Source: Marisediminicola antarctica (GTDB taxonomy: Bacteria > Actinomycetota > Actinomycetes > Actinomycetales > Microbacteriaceae). Taken from it: a stretch of DNA of 64,000 nucleotides. Shown piece by piece: positions 47,803-55,850 of the stretch (positions within the stretch are counted from its first letter, which is position 1; every line of letters begins with the position of its first letter). The position numbers and the translations under genes are program-made. The DNA lies in contig NZ_CP017146.1 of assembly GCF_009930795.1 (NCBI RefSeq), positions 2,790,001 through 2,854,000 on the forward strand, read 5' to 3'. The notes under the pieces were generated by a model. That model had not been told where the DNA came from. It saw nothing but the letters and a program-made list of their open reading frames with translations, and searched no databases.

Positions 47803-48545
47803 CGGGGAAGGCCAGAGGTGAGGTCGATGAGCTTGTCGAGGCCCACCGTGACCCCCCGTGCGGTGCGCGCCGCGCGCAGACCGAGCAGAATACCGGCCTC
47901 GTAGGACGTCGGGGCGAGGGTCTCGTGGCTCAGGGTGAGCAGCTCGCCGGTTCCGCCGAAGTGCACGTCTTGGCGGGCCACGACCCCTTGCATCCGCAGG
48001 CTGTGGATGGGGATGCTCGCGACCTGCTGCCCACGGGCACGCTGGTCAGTGTGCGGGGCAACGACGGGGCCGTGCTTCACTCGCGCCGCGCCCATGAGCT
48101 CCGCGGTGCGCACCGCGGTGCCGGAGGGCGAGTCCACCTTCGAGGCGTGATGGGTCTCGACGATCTCGATCGAATCGAAGAATCGCGCGGCCAGGGCCGC
48201 GAACGTCGTCGCGAGCACCGACCCGACGGAGAAGTTGGGGATGATGACGACGCCGATTTCGAGATTGTCGGCGATGCGGCTCTGCAGGGAGGTGATCCGC
48301 TCGCTCGACCAGCCGCTCGTTCCGACGAGCACGCTGATCCCGTTCGACACGGCGAAGTCGACAACCTTCTGGCTGACACCGGGCACGGTGACGTCCACGG
48401 CGATGTCGGCGTCGAGCATGTCGCTGAGCGGGGTCCGGGAATCGAGTTCAGCGACGAGTTCGAATTCGTCGGATTCCCGCACGATGCGCGAGACGAGCTG
48501 GCCCAGCCTGCCGGTTGCGCCGACTACGGCGACCTTGGTTGTCAT
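47799..48545 (-). CDS. dapB: 4-hydroxy-tetrahydrodipicolinate reductase
   Basis: 248 residues: NAD(P)H-binding VAVVGATGRLGQL (5-17), and the catalytic/substrate block EIVETHHASKVDSPSGTAVRTAEL (His 135 region and Lys). Second step of the diaminopimelate branch after DapA. ATG at 48545 is six bases after TAGATT. Confidence 0.95.
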   Translation of the reverse strand: MTTKVAVVGATGRLGQLVSRIVRESDEFELVAELDSRTPLSDMLDADIAVDVTVPGVSQKVVDFAVSNGISVLVGTSGWSSERITSLQSRIADNLEIGVVIIPNFSVGSVLATTFAALAARFFDSIEIVETHHASKVDSPSGTAVRTAELMGAARVKHGPVVAPHTDQRARGQQVASIPIHSLRMQGVVARQDVHFGGTGELLTLSHETLAPTSYEAGILLGLRAARTARGVTVGLDKLIDLTSGLPR

Positions 48546-48551
48546 GGCCCC

Positions 48552-48557
48552 AATCTA
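48552..48557 (-). promoter_or_regulatory. Candidate -10 of dapB (leaderless)
   Basis: TAGATT on the minus strand, six bases before the dapB ATG. Confidence 0.5.
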
Positions 48558-48608
48558 CCAACTCGCCTGTCCGCTCCCGACGGCGCGTTCCGGTCGGATG
48601 CGGCACCC

Positions 48609-48614
48609 TAGGCT
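48609..48614 (+). promoter_or_regulatory. Candidate -10 of the GNAT gene (leaderless)
   Basis: TAGGCT, seven bases before the ATG at 48622. Confidence 0.5.
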
Positions 48615-48621
48615 GGGCGAC

Positions 48622-49122
48622 ATGGTCAGCTACCGCGAGGCGTCAGTGACCGACGACGCCGCCCTCGCCCTCCTCGCCGAGTACTTCTCGAGCCGCGCGG
48701 AATCGTTCCCCGCCACAATGGGCCAGTACCACGCGACCTTCCCTGCGGCCGGCGACTTCGGGCCTCCCCGCGGCGTGTTCCTGATCGTCGAGGGCGAGGA
48801 CCTGGCCGGCGAACCGGCGGATGTCGGCTGCGGCGGAATCCGCCTGCTCGACCACTCCGCCGGGGTGACCCGGTTCGAGGTCAAGCACCTGTGGTTGCAA
48901 CCCCACGTGCGCGGCCTCGGCCTCGGCCGCCAGCTGCTCGAGGAGCTGGAGGCCAGGGCGCGGGCGTTCGGCGCGAGCGAGCTGGTGCTCGACACCAACG
49001 AGGCCCAGCAGGCCGCATCCGGCCTCTACCGCAGCAGCGGCTACGTCGAAATTCCGCCGTACAACGCCAACGCCAACGCGACGCACTGGTTCGCGAAGAA
49101 CCTCACGACCGAACTCGAGTGA
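48622..49122 (+). CDS. GNAT-family N-acetyltransferase
   Basis: 166 residues with the acetyl-CoA motif HVRGLGLGRQLLEELEARARAFG (about 97-119; R-G-x-G-x-G/R) and the C-terminal LDTNEAQQAASGLYRSSGYVEIPPYNAN. The last block is like that of amino-acid or small-molecule acetyltransferases. Substrate unknown. Divergent from dapB with about 75 bases between. Confidence 0.9.
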   Translation: MVSYREASVTDDAALALLAEYFSSRAESFPATMGQYHATFPAAGDFGPPRGVFLIVEGEDLAGEPADVGCGGIRLLDHSAGVTRFEVKHLWLQPHVRGLGLGRQLLEELEARARAFGASELVLDTNEAQQAASGLYRSSGYVEIPPYNANANATHWFAKNLTTELE

Positions 49123-49144
49123 CGCGCGCGGGCACCCCTGCAGG

Positions 49145-49747
49145 CTAGATGGGCTGCGGCACCGGCAGCCCGGTGCGCAGCTCAGCCGGCAGGTGCGCGA
49201 GGTCGTTGTGCGTGATGAGTTCGGGCGACTTGACCGAGCGGACCCGGATGATCGTGAGCCCGGCGTTGGCCTGGTTGGTGCCCAGCCAGCGCCAGGCAGG
49301 CGCCGCGAAGACCTCGCGCACGAACCATGCAATCACGAAGTTGTGGGTGATCAGGAGGTCATGGCGGTCTTCGCGGCTCGGGGTGAGCCACTCCGCCGCG
49401 GCATCCGTCATCTGCGCCTGACCGGCCTCGATCTGCGCATCGCTGACCGAGCCGAAGAACGGCTTGAACCCCTGCGGCATGTCGGGCGTCGGGCCCGAGG
49501 GGATGCAGTCGAACAGCAGCGCGGACGGCTGCGGGTCGAGGCTCGGCATGCTCTCCGTCATGATGCGTGCCGTCTCGGACGGACCCTCGAGCGGGGAGTG
49601 CCAGGCACCGGTGAACGGCACCCCGCTCAGCCGGTCGGCGATCGCCCTCGCCTGACGTTCCCCCCTCGCCGAGAGGGGCCCGTCGGGAAGGCCGTGCTGC
49701 GCATCGCGCTGCTCGCCGTGGCGAACGAGGTAGAGGAAGTGCGACAT
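49145..49747 (-). CDS. Histidine phosphatase (phosphoglycerate mutase-like) family protein
   Basis: 200 residues. Catalytic motif LVRHGEQRDA (His 9 region), second Arg/His in ITHNFVIAWFV and PLSARGERQARAIADRL. Substrate unknown. It is 9 bases downstream of the M16 protease gene and probably in its operon. Confidence 0.9.
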   Translation of the reverse strand: MSHFLYLVRHGEQRDAQHGLPDGPLSARGERQARAIADRLSGVPFTGAWHSPLEGPSETARIMTESMPSLDPQPSALLFDCIPSGPTPDMPQGFKPFFGSVSDAQIEAGQAQMTDAAAEWLTPSREDRHDLLITHNFVIAWFVREVFAAPAWRWLGTNQANAGLTIIRVRSVKSPELITHNDLAHLPAELRTGLPVPQPI

Positions 49748-49756
49748 CGGTGATTC

Positions 49757-51103
49757 CTAGTTGATGGTGGAGAGGCCGGCGAGAACCGACTCGTCGATGG
49801 TGCCGACGGCGGCAATGGAGAGTGGGCGCGCGGCCAGGTCTACGGCGAGTTCGCGCACATCGTCGACCGTGACGAGCGCGAGCCGGCGCAGTGACTCGTC
49901 GAGGTCGGCGAACTCGCCGAGGGTGATCTCCGAGCGGCCGAGCCTCGACATGCGGGTGTCGGAGTCTTCAAGCGCGAGGGCGGATGCACCGCTCAGCTGG
50001 CCGACGGCGCGCGCCAGCTCGTCCTCGGTGATGCCGTCCTTCGCGAGCAACGCGAACTCGGACAGCATGATGTCGCAGACCTGCTCGAGCTTGGCGGGTG
50101 AGCATCCGGCGTAGATGCCGAACAGGCCAGCGTCGGAGTAGCTGGGAGAGAAGGAGTAGACCGAGTAGGCCAGGCCGCGCTTCTCGCGCACCTCTTGGAA
50201 CAGGCGCGAGGACATGCCCCCTCCGAAGGCCGAGTTGAGCACCGCCATGGTGGAGCGACGTGGGTCGGTCGAGGGGATGCCGCCGACTCCCAGCAGCACA
50301 TTGGCCTGCTCGATCGGCCGCTGGACGACGACCAGGGGCGAGCCGCGCTCGATCAGGGTGCCGGTCGCGGCGCGGCGCTCGACGGGATCGCCTTCGATCG
50401 ACAAATCCCACTTCGCGGCGACGAGGGCACGCTCGACGCCGGCGACGAGTTCGTCATGGTCGACGGCTCCGGCGACCGTGACGACGAGATCCTGGGCACG
50501 GTAGTTCGCGCGATAGTGGTTCCAGACGCCATCGCGCGTCGCGGCGCCGATCGTCTCGGCGCTCCCGCCGATCGGCCACCCGAGCGGATGCGTGCCGAAG
50601 ACGGCCTCGAAGAGGCGCTCGCTCGCGACATCCGACGGGTCGTCGTCGGCCATCGCGAGCTCCTCGACGATCACGCCGCGCTCGGTCTCGAACTCCTCCT
50701 CGTCCAGCAGGGAGGAGGTGAGCATGTCGGCGATCACCTCCACTGCCATTGGAAGGTCGCGGTCCTGCACCCGCGCGTAGTAGCACGTGTACTCCTTGGC
50801 GGTCATGGCGTTGTGCTCGCCGCCGACGGCGTCGAAGCTCACCGCGATGTCGAGGGCGCTCCTCGTCGGTGTGCCCTTGAACAGGAGGTGCTCAAGAAAG
50901 TGGGTCGACCCGAAGGTGCCGGGCGCTTCGTCGCGGGAGCCGACGGCGACCCAGTAGCCCACCGTCGCGCTGCGCGCGCCCGGAACGCGCTCACTGAGGA
51001 TGCGCACTCCGCTCGGAAGCACTGTCCGCCGCACGAGTGAGTCGCCGGATGCGGCAACGGACAGGTCGGCCAGGTCGAGGGGTAACTGCACTGCGCCATT
51101 CAT
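49757..51103 (-). CDS. M16-family zinc protease
   Basis: 448 residues. Inverted zinc motif HFLEH (His 68, Glu 71, His 72) with the distal Glu in ERGVIVEELAM (about 147) in the N-terminal M16 domain; inactive-type C-terminal M16 domain (about 190-400, with RPIEQANVLLGVGGIPSTDPRR). In many actinobacteria this gene follows pnp; here nothing of pnp lies upstream. TAGGCT eight bases before the ATG. Confidence 0.93.
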   Translation of the reverse strand: MNGAVQLPLDLADLSVAASGDSLVRRTVLPSGVRILSERVPGARSATVGYWVAVGSRDEAPGTFGSTHFLEHLLFKGTPTRSALDIAVSFDAVGGEHNAMTAKEYTCYYARVQDRDLPMAVEVIADMLTSSLLDEEEFETERGVIVEELAMADDDPSDVASERLFEAVFGTHPLGWPIGGSAETIGAATRDGVWNHYRANYRAQDLVVTVAGAVDHDELVAGVERALVAAKWDLSIEGDPVERRAATGTLIERGSPLVVVQRPIEQANVLLGVGGIPSTDPRRSTMAVLNSAFGGGMSSRLFQEVREKRGLAYSVYSFSPSYSDAGLFGIYAGCSPAKLEQVCDIMLSEFALLAKDGITEDELARAVGQLSGASALALEDSDTRMSRLGRSEITLGEFADLDESLRRLALVTVDDVRELAVDLAARPLSIAAVGTIDESVLAGLSTIN

Positions 51104-51111
51104 CAGTTTCG

Positions 51112-51117
51112 AGCCTA
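51112..51117 (-). promoter_or_regulatory. Candidate -10 of the M16 protease gene (leaderless)
   Basis: TAGGCT on the minus strand, eight bases before the ATG. Confidence 0.45.
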
Positions 51118-51193
51118 CGTGAGGTTCGGCGCAGCCTCCTCAACGCCGTGCCCCTCGAACTGGGGACAAATATCTGTCACTTTTAGAGGACAA

Positions 51194-51207
51194 ACAGACT
51201 TGTCTGT
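51194..51207. promoter_or_regulatory. Perfect 14-bp palindrome, candidate operator
   Basis: ACAGAC-TT-GTCTGT. A possible promoter with TTGTCT at 51200-51205 and TAGTGT at 51221-51226 (15-base spacing) overlaps it, so a bound repressor would block transcription toward the hairpin array and the TetR gene. Autoregulation by that TetR protein is the simplest guess. Confidence 0.45.
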
Positions 51208-51230
51208 GCTTGCGCTCTGATAGTGTTTCA

Positions 51231-51398
51231 CATGTGCCACCGACCCGACGGTGGGACAAACGCACTAAGCCGAGAAACCCGAATTCTCAGCGCACCACAG
51301 CCGGATCCCCCATCCGGTGCACCACACGTCAGATTCCCCTTCTGACGTTTTCCACTACCGGATCCCCCCGTCCGGTGCGCTACCTCAAGGACTTGAGG
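51231..51398 (+). ncRNA. Array of C-rich-loop hairpins, 6C-like RNA
   Basis: Six hairpins stand in a row on the plus strand: stems at 51237-51254 (loop ACCCGA), 51272-51288, 51301-51317 (CCGGAT-CCCCC-ATCCGG), 51326-51348 (ACGTCAGA-TTCCCCT-TCTGACGT), 51357-51376 (ACCGGA…TCCGGT with CCCCCC in the loop) and 51383-51398. The actinobacterial 6C RNA is defined by two hairpins each with a loop of about six cytosines; the third to fifth here fit that pattern. The region lies between a possible promoter and the TetR start and has no open frame of note. Confidence 0.55.
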
Positions 51399-51423
51399 AC
51401 ATCTAGCCCGAGGGAGCCACGCT

Positions 51424-52032
51424 GTGTCGGTCGTTGATTCTAGTCCGACCGCACAGCGTGCCCCGGAGCTCCCCTCACCCGGCGCCAAGCAGCGCATCCT
51501 CGAGACCGCCAACCGGCTCTTCTACGAAGAGGGAATCAACTCGGTCGGCGTCGACAAGCTCATCAGCTCGTCGTCCGTCACCAAGGCGACTTTCTACAAG
51601 CACTACGGTGCGAAGGACCGGCTGATCCTGGAGTACCTCCGCGGCCAGCACCGACTTGTCGAGGAACTGCTCGACGGAATCATCGCGGCCGCGCGGCGGC
51701 CCGAGGATGCCGTGCTCGGATTGATCGACACGATTGTGGCTGAGATCCACACGTCTGGCTTCCGCGGCTGCGCGTTCATCAACGCCGCAGCCGAATTTTC
51801 GGATCCCCGCCACCCGGTGCGGGACATCGTCTCCTCCCATCGCGACTGGTACACCGGCCGCCTCACCGACCTGCTGCGCGACGGGAAGCATCCGATGCCC
51901 GGCGATGCCGCAGACGAGCTCATGCTCGCCCGCGATGGCGCCATGAGCGGGGCCTATGCGGGCGATCCGGTCTCGGCTACGGCTGCGTTGCAGAGAGTTT
52001 CCGCGCGGATAGTGACCGAGGCCGGGCGCTAG
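51424..52032 (+). CDS. TetR-family transcriptional regulator
   Basis: 202 residues. Helix-turn-helix domain at about 20-66: KQRILETANRLFYEEGINSVGVDKLISSSSVTKATFYKHYGAKDRLI. The C-terminal domain (FRGCAFINAAAEFSDPRHPVRDI) resembles the TetR_C subgroup that senses small molecules. GTG start follows GAGGGAG. The only other gene in the cluster is the convergent reductase pair, so its targets are open; the palindrome at 51194-51207 is a candidate operator. Confidence 0.9.
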   Translation: MSVVDSSPTAQRAPELPSPGAKQRILETANRLFYEEGINSVGVDKLISSSSVTKATFYKHYGAKDRLILEYLRGQHRLVEELLDGIIAAARRPEDAVLGLIDTIVAEIHTSGFRGCAFINAAAEFSDPRHPVRDIVSSHRDWYTGRLTDLLRDGKHPMPGDAADELMLARDGAMSGAYAGDPVSATAALQRVSARIVTEAGR

Positions 52033-52080
52033 CGGACGCTCCAAGCTCACCCGCCACGCCGCCCTGTCGAGCTGGCACGC

Positions 52081-53004
52081 TTATTCGGATGCCCGGTCGA
52101 GCTCGGCAACCTGATGCCGGGTGAGCTGCACAGTCGTCGCGGCGACCACCTCGAGCAACTGGTGGACGTTGGAGACCGTGGACACCGGGGCGCAGACCCC
52201 GGGCTTGGAGAGGAGCCAGGCGAATGCGATCGTCGCGAGCGCAACGTGGTGTTCGCGCGCTATTCGGTCGAGGGCCACGAGAATCCTGCGGCGGCGCATC
52301 GCGGACATCGGCGCGAGGACCGGCACCCGAGGCAGCGCCCCGAGCCCCTGCTCGACGATCACGCTCGCCACCGCGCCCTCAAACTCGTGCCGGTTCGCGA
52401 GGCCGTAGTCGCACTGCGCCGCCACGAGCGGGGCGACCCCGAGCATCCCGGCGATGACACGAGCCTCGACGAGCCGGTTCGCGTCGTGCGCGGCCGTGCC
52501 GGCGTAGCGCACCTTGCCGGCGCGGACGAGGCCGTCGACGGCGAGCAGCGTCTCCTCGAACGGCACTGCGGCGTCGTCGAGGTCGAGGAGGAGGAGGTCG
52601 AGGTAGTCGGTCTGCAAACGCTCGAGCGAGAGGTCGACCGCTTTGGAGATTGCCGTGTGCGCCACGCCAGGGCTGTCGGCCCTCGACCCCACCGTCGCGG
52701 CGAGGATGACGCTCGATCGTGCTCCCCTCGAGCTCATCCAACGCCCGATGACGGCCTCGCTGCGGCCCTCGTTGGAGGCGTCGGTGTCGATGAAGTTGCC
52801 GCCGAGAGCACTGTAGGTGTCGAGGATGTCGAACACGGCGTCGGTGCCGACGGTGGATCCGGGTCCGTTGAGGCCGACGGGAAACACTCGCAGCTCTGAC
52901 GCGCCGACCCGTCGCCGGCGGAGCGGAATAGGCCCGGTCGCCGGACTCTGCTCGACGACGTCCGGCGCGGGGAACCCATTGGCGGTCGCCCGCTCCGCGC
53001 TCAC
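52081..53004 (-). CDS. Aldo-keto reductase-like protein lacking catalytic residues
   Basis: 307 residues with the AKR (TIM-barrel) outline: LGGNFIDTDASNEGRSEAVIGRWM, SLERLQTDYLDLLLLDLDD, VRAGKVRYAGTAAHDANRL, IAFAWLLSKPGVCAPVSTVSNVHQL. The Asp of the tetrad remains, but the Tyr (N in the SNEG position), the Lys of VILAATVG (ATK in active enzymes) and the His (LD instead of LH) are all replaced. It is unlikely to be a reductase. GTG start overlaps the stop of a second AKR gene. An NADPH-sensing or binding role is possible but unsupported. Confidence 0.8.
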   Translation of the reverse strand: MSAERATANGFPAPDVVEQSPATGPIPLRRRRVGASELRVFPVGLNGPGSTVGTDAVFDILDTYSALGGNFIDTDASNEGRSEAVIGRWMSSRGARSSVILAATVGSRADSPGVAHTAISKAVDLSLERLQTDYLDLLLLDLDDAAVPFEETLLAVDGLVRAGKVRYAGTAAHDANRLVEARVIAGMLGVAPLVAAQCDYGLANRHEFEGAVASVIVEQGLGALPRVPVLAPMSAMRRRRILVALDRIAREHHVALATIAFAWLLSKPGVCAPVSTVSNVHQLLEVVAATTVQLTRHQVAELDRASE

Positions 53005-53948
53005 GCCGAGACCCGGTTGAGAGTCGACAGCTGGTGTCGAGTGAGCCTCACCGGCAGCGCCTCGAGTTGGCCCTCGAGCTGGTCGACGTCACGCGCTCGG
53101 ACCATCACGGCGGCCACCTCGCTTTGACACATCACCCAGGCGAGGGCGATGCAGCGCAGTGGCACATTGTGTTCCTCCGCCACGCGGCGCACCGCTTCGC
53201 GCACCCGTGCGCTGTGGCGCCCCACATGGTCGATCGCCGGACCGTCGGTGTGGATCAGACGTCCGCGTTCCTCGCTCGCGAGCAGACCGTTGGCGAGCGG
53301 GAACCTGGTGATCCCGCCGATTCCGAGGCTCCGCAGCGTGGGCGCGAGCTCCCGCTCGAACGCCCCCCGCTTCAGCAGGTTGTACTCGGCGACGGCGGTG
53401 CGGAAGACGGGGTAGGCGGCCGACGCCGCGAGCGCCTGCACCTGCGCGATGCGGGTGGCGGTGTAGCCGGATGCCGAGAGGTGGCGCACCTTGCCGGCAC
53501 GCCGCAGCATGTCGACGGCCTCGAGGCTCTCATCGATGGGCGTCTCCGGATGCTCGCCGTCGAACGACAGGATGTCGATGTAGTCGGTCGCGAGGCGGTA
53601 CAGCGACGCGTCCGTCGCCCTCACGATCGAGCGGGCGCTGAGTCCGGGCGAGTCGGGATGCCGACCAATCTTGGTCGCGACGATCGCGCTCGACCGATCC
53701 GGCAGCGTGCCGAGCCAGTGCCCGATCATCACCTCGCTGCGCCCTCCGGCGTAGTGGTCGGCGGTGCAGACGAGTCGGCCCCCGGCATCCGCGAACCGGG
53801 CGAGGATTCCGGCGGTCTCATCGACCCCAGCCGTCCAGCCGAAGGTGCTCCCATCGAGCGCCAGCGGGAACGATCCTGTCACGTCACGAGCCACGGCGGC
53901 GGTGACCTCTCGGGTCGCCTCGCTCTTCGAGGCGGGGGGAATCTCCAC
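53001..53948 (-). CDS. Aldo-keto reductase-like protein, His of the tetrad missing
   Basis: 315 residues from GTG 53948, which follows GAGGAG by six bases; the frame is open to 54011 without such a signal. Tetrad: Asp and Tyr in CTADHYAGGRSE, Lys in IVATKIGRH, but the expected LH is SF (DYIDILSFDGEH). The rest is a normal AKR with NADP loop residues toward the C-terminus (AAVMVRARDVDQLEGQ). It may retain reduced or altered activity. Overlaps the next reductase gene by 4 bases. Confidence 0.82.
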   Translation of the reverse strand: MEIPPASKSEATREVTAAVARDVTGSFPLALDGSTFGWTAGVDETAGILARFADAGGRLVCTADHYAGGRSEVMIGHWLGTLPDRSSAIVATKIGRHPDSPGLSARSIVRATDASLYRLATDYIDILSFDGEHPETPIDESLEAVDMLRRAGKVRHLSASGYTATRIAQVQALAASAAYPVFRTAVAEYNLLKRGAFERELAPTLRSLGIGGITRFPLANGLLASEERGRLIHTDGPAIDHVGRHSARVREAVRRVAEEHNVPLRCIALAWVMCQSEVAAVMVRARDVDQLEGQLEALPVRLTRHQLSTLNRVSA

Positions 53949-54091
53949 GCTGCGCTCCTCGGTTGACCACATGCTAGACACCGCCGCTCGGCCCGCCCAA
54001 CGCCTTGACACCGTCGCCGTGGGACATCGCCAGCGCGCGCCCAGCGCGCGTGGGGTAGACAGGAGGATCCGTTACTGAAAGGCGAACGCCG

Positions 54092-54622
54092 ATGAACGAT
54101 CCCAACTGGAATCTGCCCCAGATCCCAAGCTTTACCCTGGAGAGCCCGGACGTGGATGCGGGCGGCGTGCTGCCAGGCTGGGCGCGATCGGGCATCGCCG
54201 GCGCGGGCGGGCAGGATCGCTCACCGGCCCTCCACTGGCGCGGTGCGCCGGAGGGCACAAAGAGCTTCGCGCTGACCGTCTATGATCCCGACGCGCCGAC
54301 CGGCAGCGGGTTTTGGCACTGGGCCGTGTACGACCTTCCGGCGAACCTCACCGACCTGCCTTCTGACGCCGGAAATCCCGATTCCGACCTGATTCCCGAA
54401 GGTGCGCAGACGCTCCCCAACGAGCTGGGCCTCACTCGATTTCTGGGCGCCGCTCCCCCGGCGGGCCATGGCCCGCACCGGTACTTCTTCACCCTGACGG
54501 CGCTCGATGTCGACCACCTCGACCTCGACGACGCCAGCACGCCCGCGGTGCTCGGCTTCACCTTTCTCGGGCACGCCCTCGCCCGGGCGCAGTTCTTCGC
54601 GACCTCGGAGACACCGGCCTAG
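54092..54622 (+). CDS. YbhB/YbcL-family PEBP-like protein
   Basis: 176 residues of the phosphatidylethanolamine-binding protein fold: SPALHWRGAPEGTKSFALTVYDPDAPTGSGFWHWAVYDLPANLTDLP (ligand-site DPDAP and the HWAVYDLP block) and GPHRYFFTLTALD. The bacterial family (YbhB) has no defined enzyme role. A strong terminator at 54651-54682 follows. Confidence 0.92.
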   Translation: MNDPNWNLPQIPSFTLESPDVDAGGVLPGWARSGIAGAGGQDRSPALHWRGAPEGTKSFALTVYDPDAPTGSGFWHWAVYDLPANLTDLPSDAGNPDSDLIPEGAQTLPNELGLTRFLGAAPPAGHGPHRYFFTLTALDVDHLDLDDASTPAVLGFTFLGHALARAQFFATSETPA

Positions 54623-54650
54623 CCGCCGACGCGCACTGCTGCGTTAAACG

Positions 54651-54682
54651 AAATCGCCGCCCTCGATGAGGGGCGGCGATTT
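54651..54682. terminator. Bidirectional terminator
   Basis: A 12-bp perfect stem (AAATCGCCGCCC / GGGCGGCGATTT) with an 8-base loop, between the PEBP gene and the small minus-strand ORF. Confidence 0.85.
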
Positions 54683-54700
54683 CGTCAGTTGGGGGAAAGA

Positions 54701-54877
54701 TCAGGTGCGGGCGTGTGCCGCCGGATCGCTTCCCACCATTGCCATTACGAGCATGGCGGCTGCGACGGCGACGATCACGGAATGCAATCCGTGCTCGGCG
54801 ACACGCTGCGCCCGTCCCGGTGCGCGATGCCGCGCCTTCGAAAAAGTGAGCCCTCTGTTGAACCGATGTCGCGCCAT
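54701..54877 (-). CDS. Small membrane protein, 58 residues
   Basis: ATG 54877 follows GGAAGGG by six bases. A basic N-terminus (MARHRFNRGLTFSKARHRAPGR) is followed by one hydrophobic helix (about 32-50, SVIVAVAAAMLVMAMVG) and a short tail. No family recognised. The good ribosome binding site, the clean helix and the terminator after it are the evidence. 54878-55040 has no other feature that I can support. Confidence 0.45.
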   Translation of the reverse strand: MARHRFNRGLTFSKARHRAPGRAQRVAEHGLHSVIVAVAAAMLVMAMVGSDPAAHART

Positions 54878-55040
54878 CCCCGACCCTTCCTCCGCACCCT
54901 CTGTGTGCACAATTCCGAGTCTCACCGTGAACCGAAGCTTGAATGTCGCGACACGCCGCGGGATCGCAGAGTTCGCGGCGATGTTGGGGTGTCATGGGAG
55001 CGCCGCCGCCAGCCCGCGACCGCGCGGGTCGGCCCACGGG

Positions 55041-55850
55041 TCAGCGCGCAGGATCGCCCTCGCGTCGAACGACCTCGGCGGCTTGGGCGAGCACCGGCCC
55101 GTCGATCATCCGGCCACGGAACTGGAACACGCCGCCTTCGGCCGCGGCGAGCAGCTCCCGCGCGGCGGCGACCTCGTGCTCGCTCGGCCGGAATGCCGCC
55201 CGGATTGTGTGGACCTGGCCCGGGTGGATGCACGCGACGGCGGCAAAGCCGCTCGCAGCGGCATCCTCGGCCTCGGCTGCAAGCCCATCGTGGTCGGCAA
55301 TATCGAGGTGCACGGCATCGACCGCGGCACGGCCGGAGGCACCCGCGGCGAGCAGGACCACCGAGCGGGCGTGGCGGGCGACCTGCCGATAGCTGCCGTC
55401 GGCGAACCTGCTCGAGGTGCCCCCGAGGGAGGCGACGAGGTCTTCGGCGCCCCACATCAGCGCGACGACATTCGGGTGCACCGCGATGTGGTTCGCGGCG
55501 ACGATGCCGGCGGCGGTCTCGCACAGCGCGATGATCTCCAGCGAACCGAAACCGGCGAGGTCCCTCACGCCTGCCACCTTGGGCAGCATCACCATTCGAT
55601 ATCCACTGCGCCCGACCGCGGCGAGATCGGCGCGGAAGTCAGCCGACTGCGCGGGATTGATCCGAATGACCGTGCGCGCGGGGTCGAGCGGATGCGCCAA
55701 CAGCGCCTCACGCGCACCGGCGCGACGCTCGGGAGCAACGGAGTCCTCGAGGTCGAGGATCACGGCATCCGCCCGCTCCGCCGCCTTCTCGTACCGGTCG
55801 GGCCGGTCCGCCGGGCAGAACAGCAGCGCGGGCCCCAGCAGGAAGGTCAT
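55041..55850 (-). CDS. CitE-like beta-hydroxyacyl-CoA lyase
   Basis: 269 residues of the HpcH/HpaI/CitE TIM-barrel family: LFCPADRPDRYEKAAERADAVILDLEDSVAPE and LCETAAGIVAANHIAVHPNVVALMWGAEDL with the Mg-binding Glu/Asp. In the same gene order M. tuberculosis Rv2498c cleaves (R)-HMG-CoA and citramalyl-CoA, so the likely role is the last lyase of leucine (and itaconate) breakdown, not citrate lyase. Start ATG 55850 overlaps the MaoC stop (ATGA). Confidence 0.85.
   Translation of the reverse strand: MTFLLGPALLFCPADRPDRYEKAAERADAVILDLEDSVAPERRAGAREALLAHPLDPARTVIRINPAQSADFRADLAAVGRSGYRMVMLPKVAGVRDLAGFGSLEIIALCETAAGIVAANHIAVHPNVVALMWGAEDLVASLGGTSSRFADGSYRQVARHARSVVLLAAGASGRAAVDAVHLDIADHDGLAAEAEDAAASGFAAVACIHPGQVHTIRAAFRPSEHEVAAARELLAAAEGGVFQFRGRMIDGPVLAQAAEVVRREGDPAR

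Noticed and set aside
55041-55850. True citrate lyase beta subunit
   Set aside because: No citD/citF genes; the neighbours are those of the leucine operon with the Rv2498c-type lyase.
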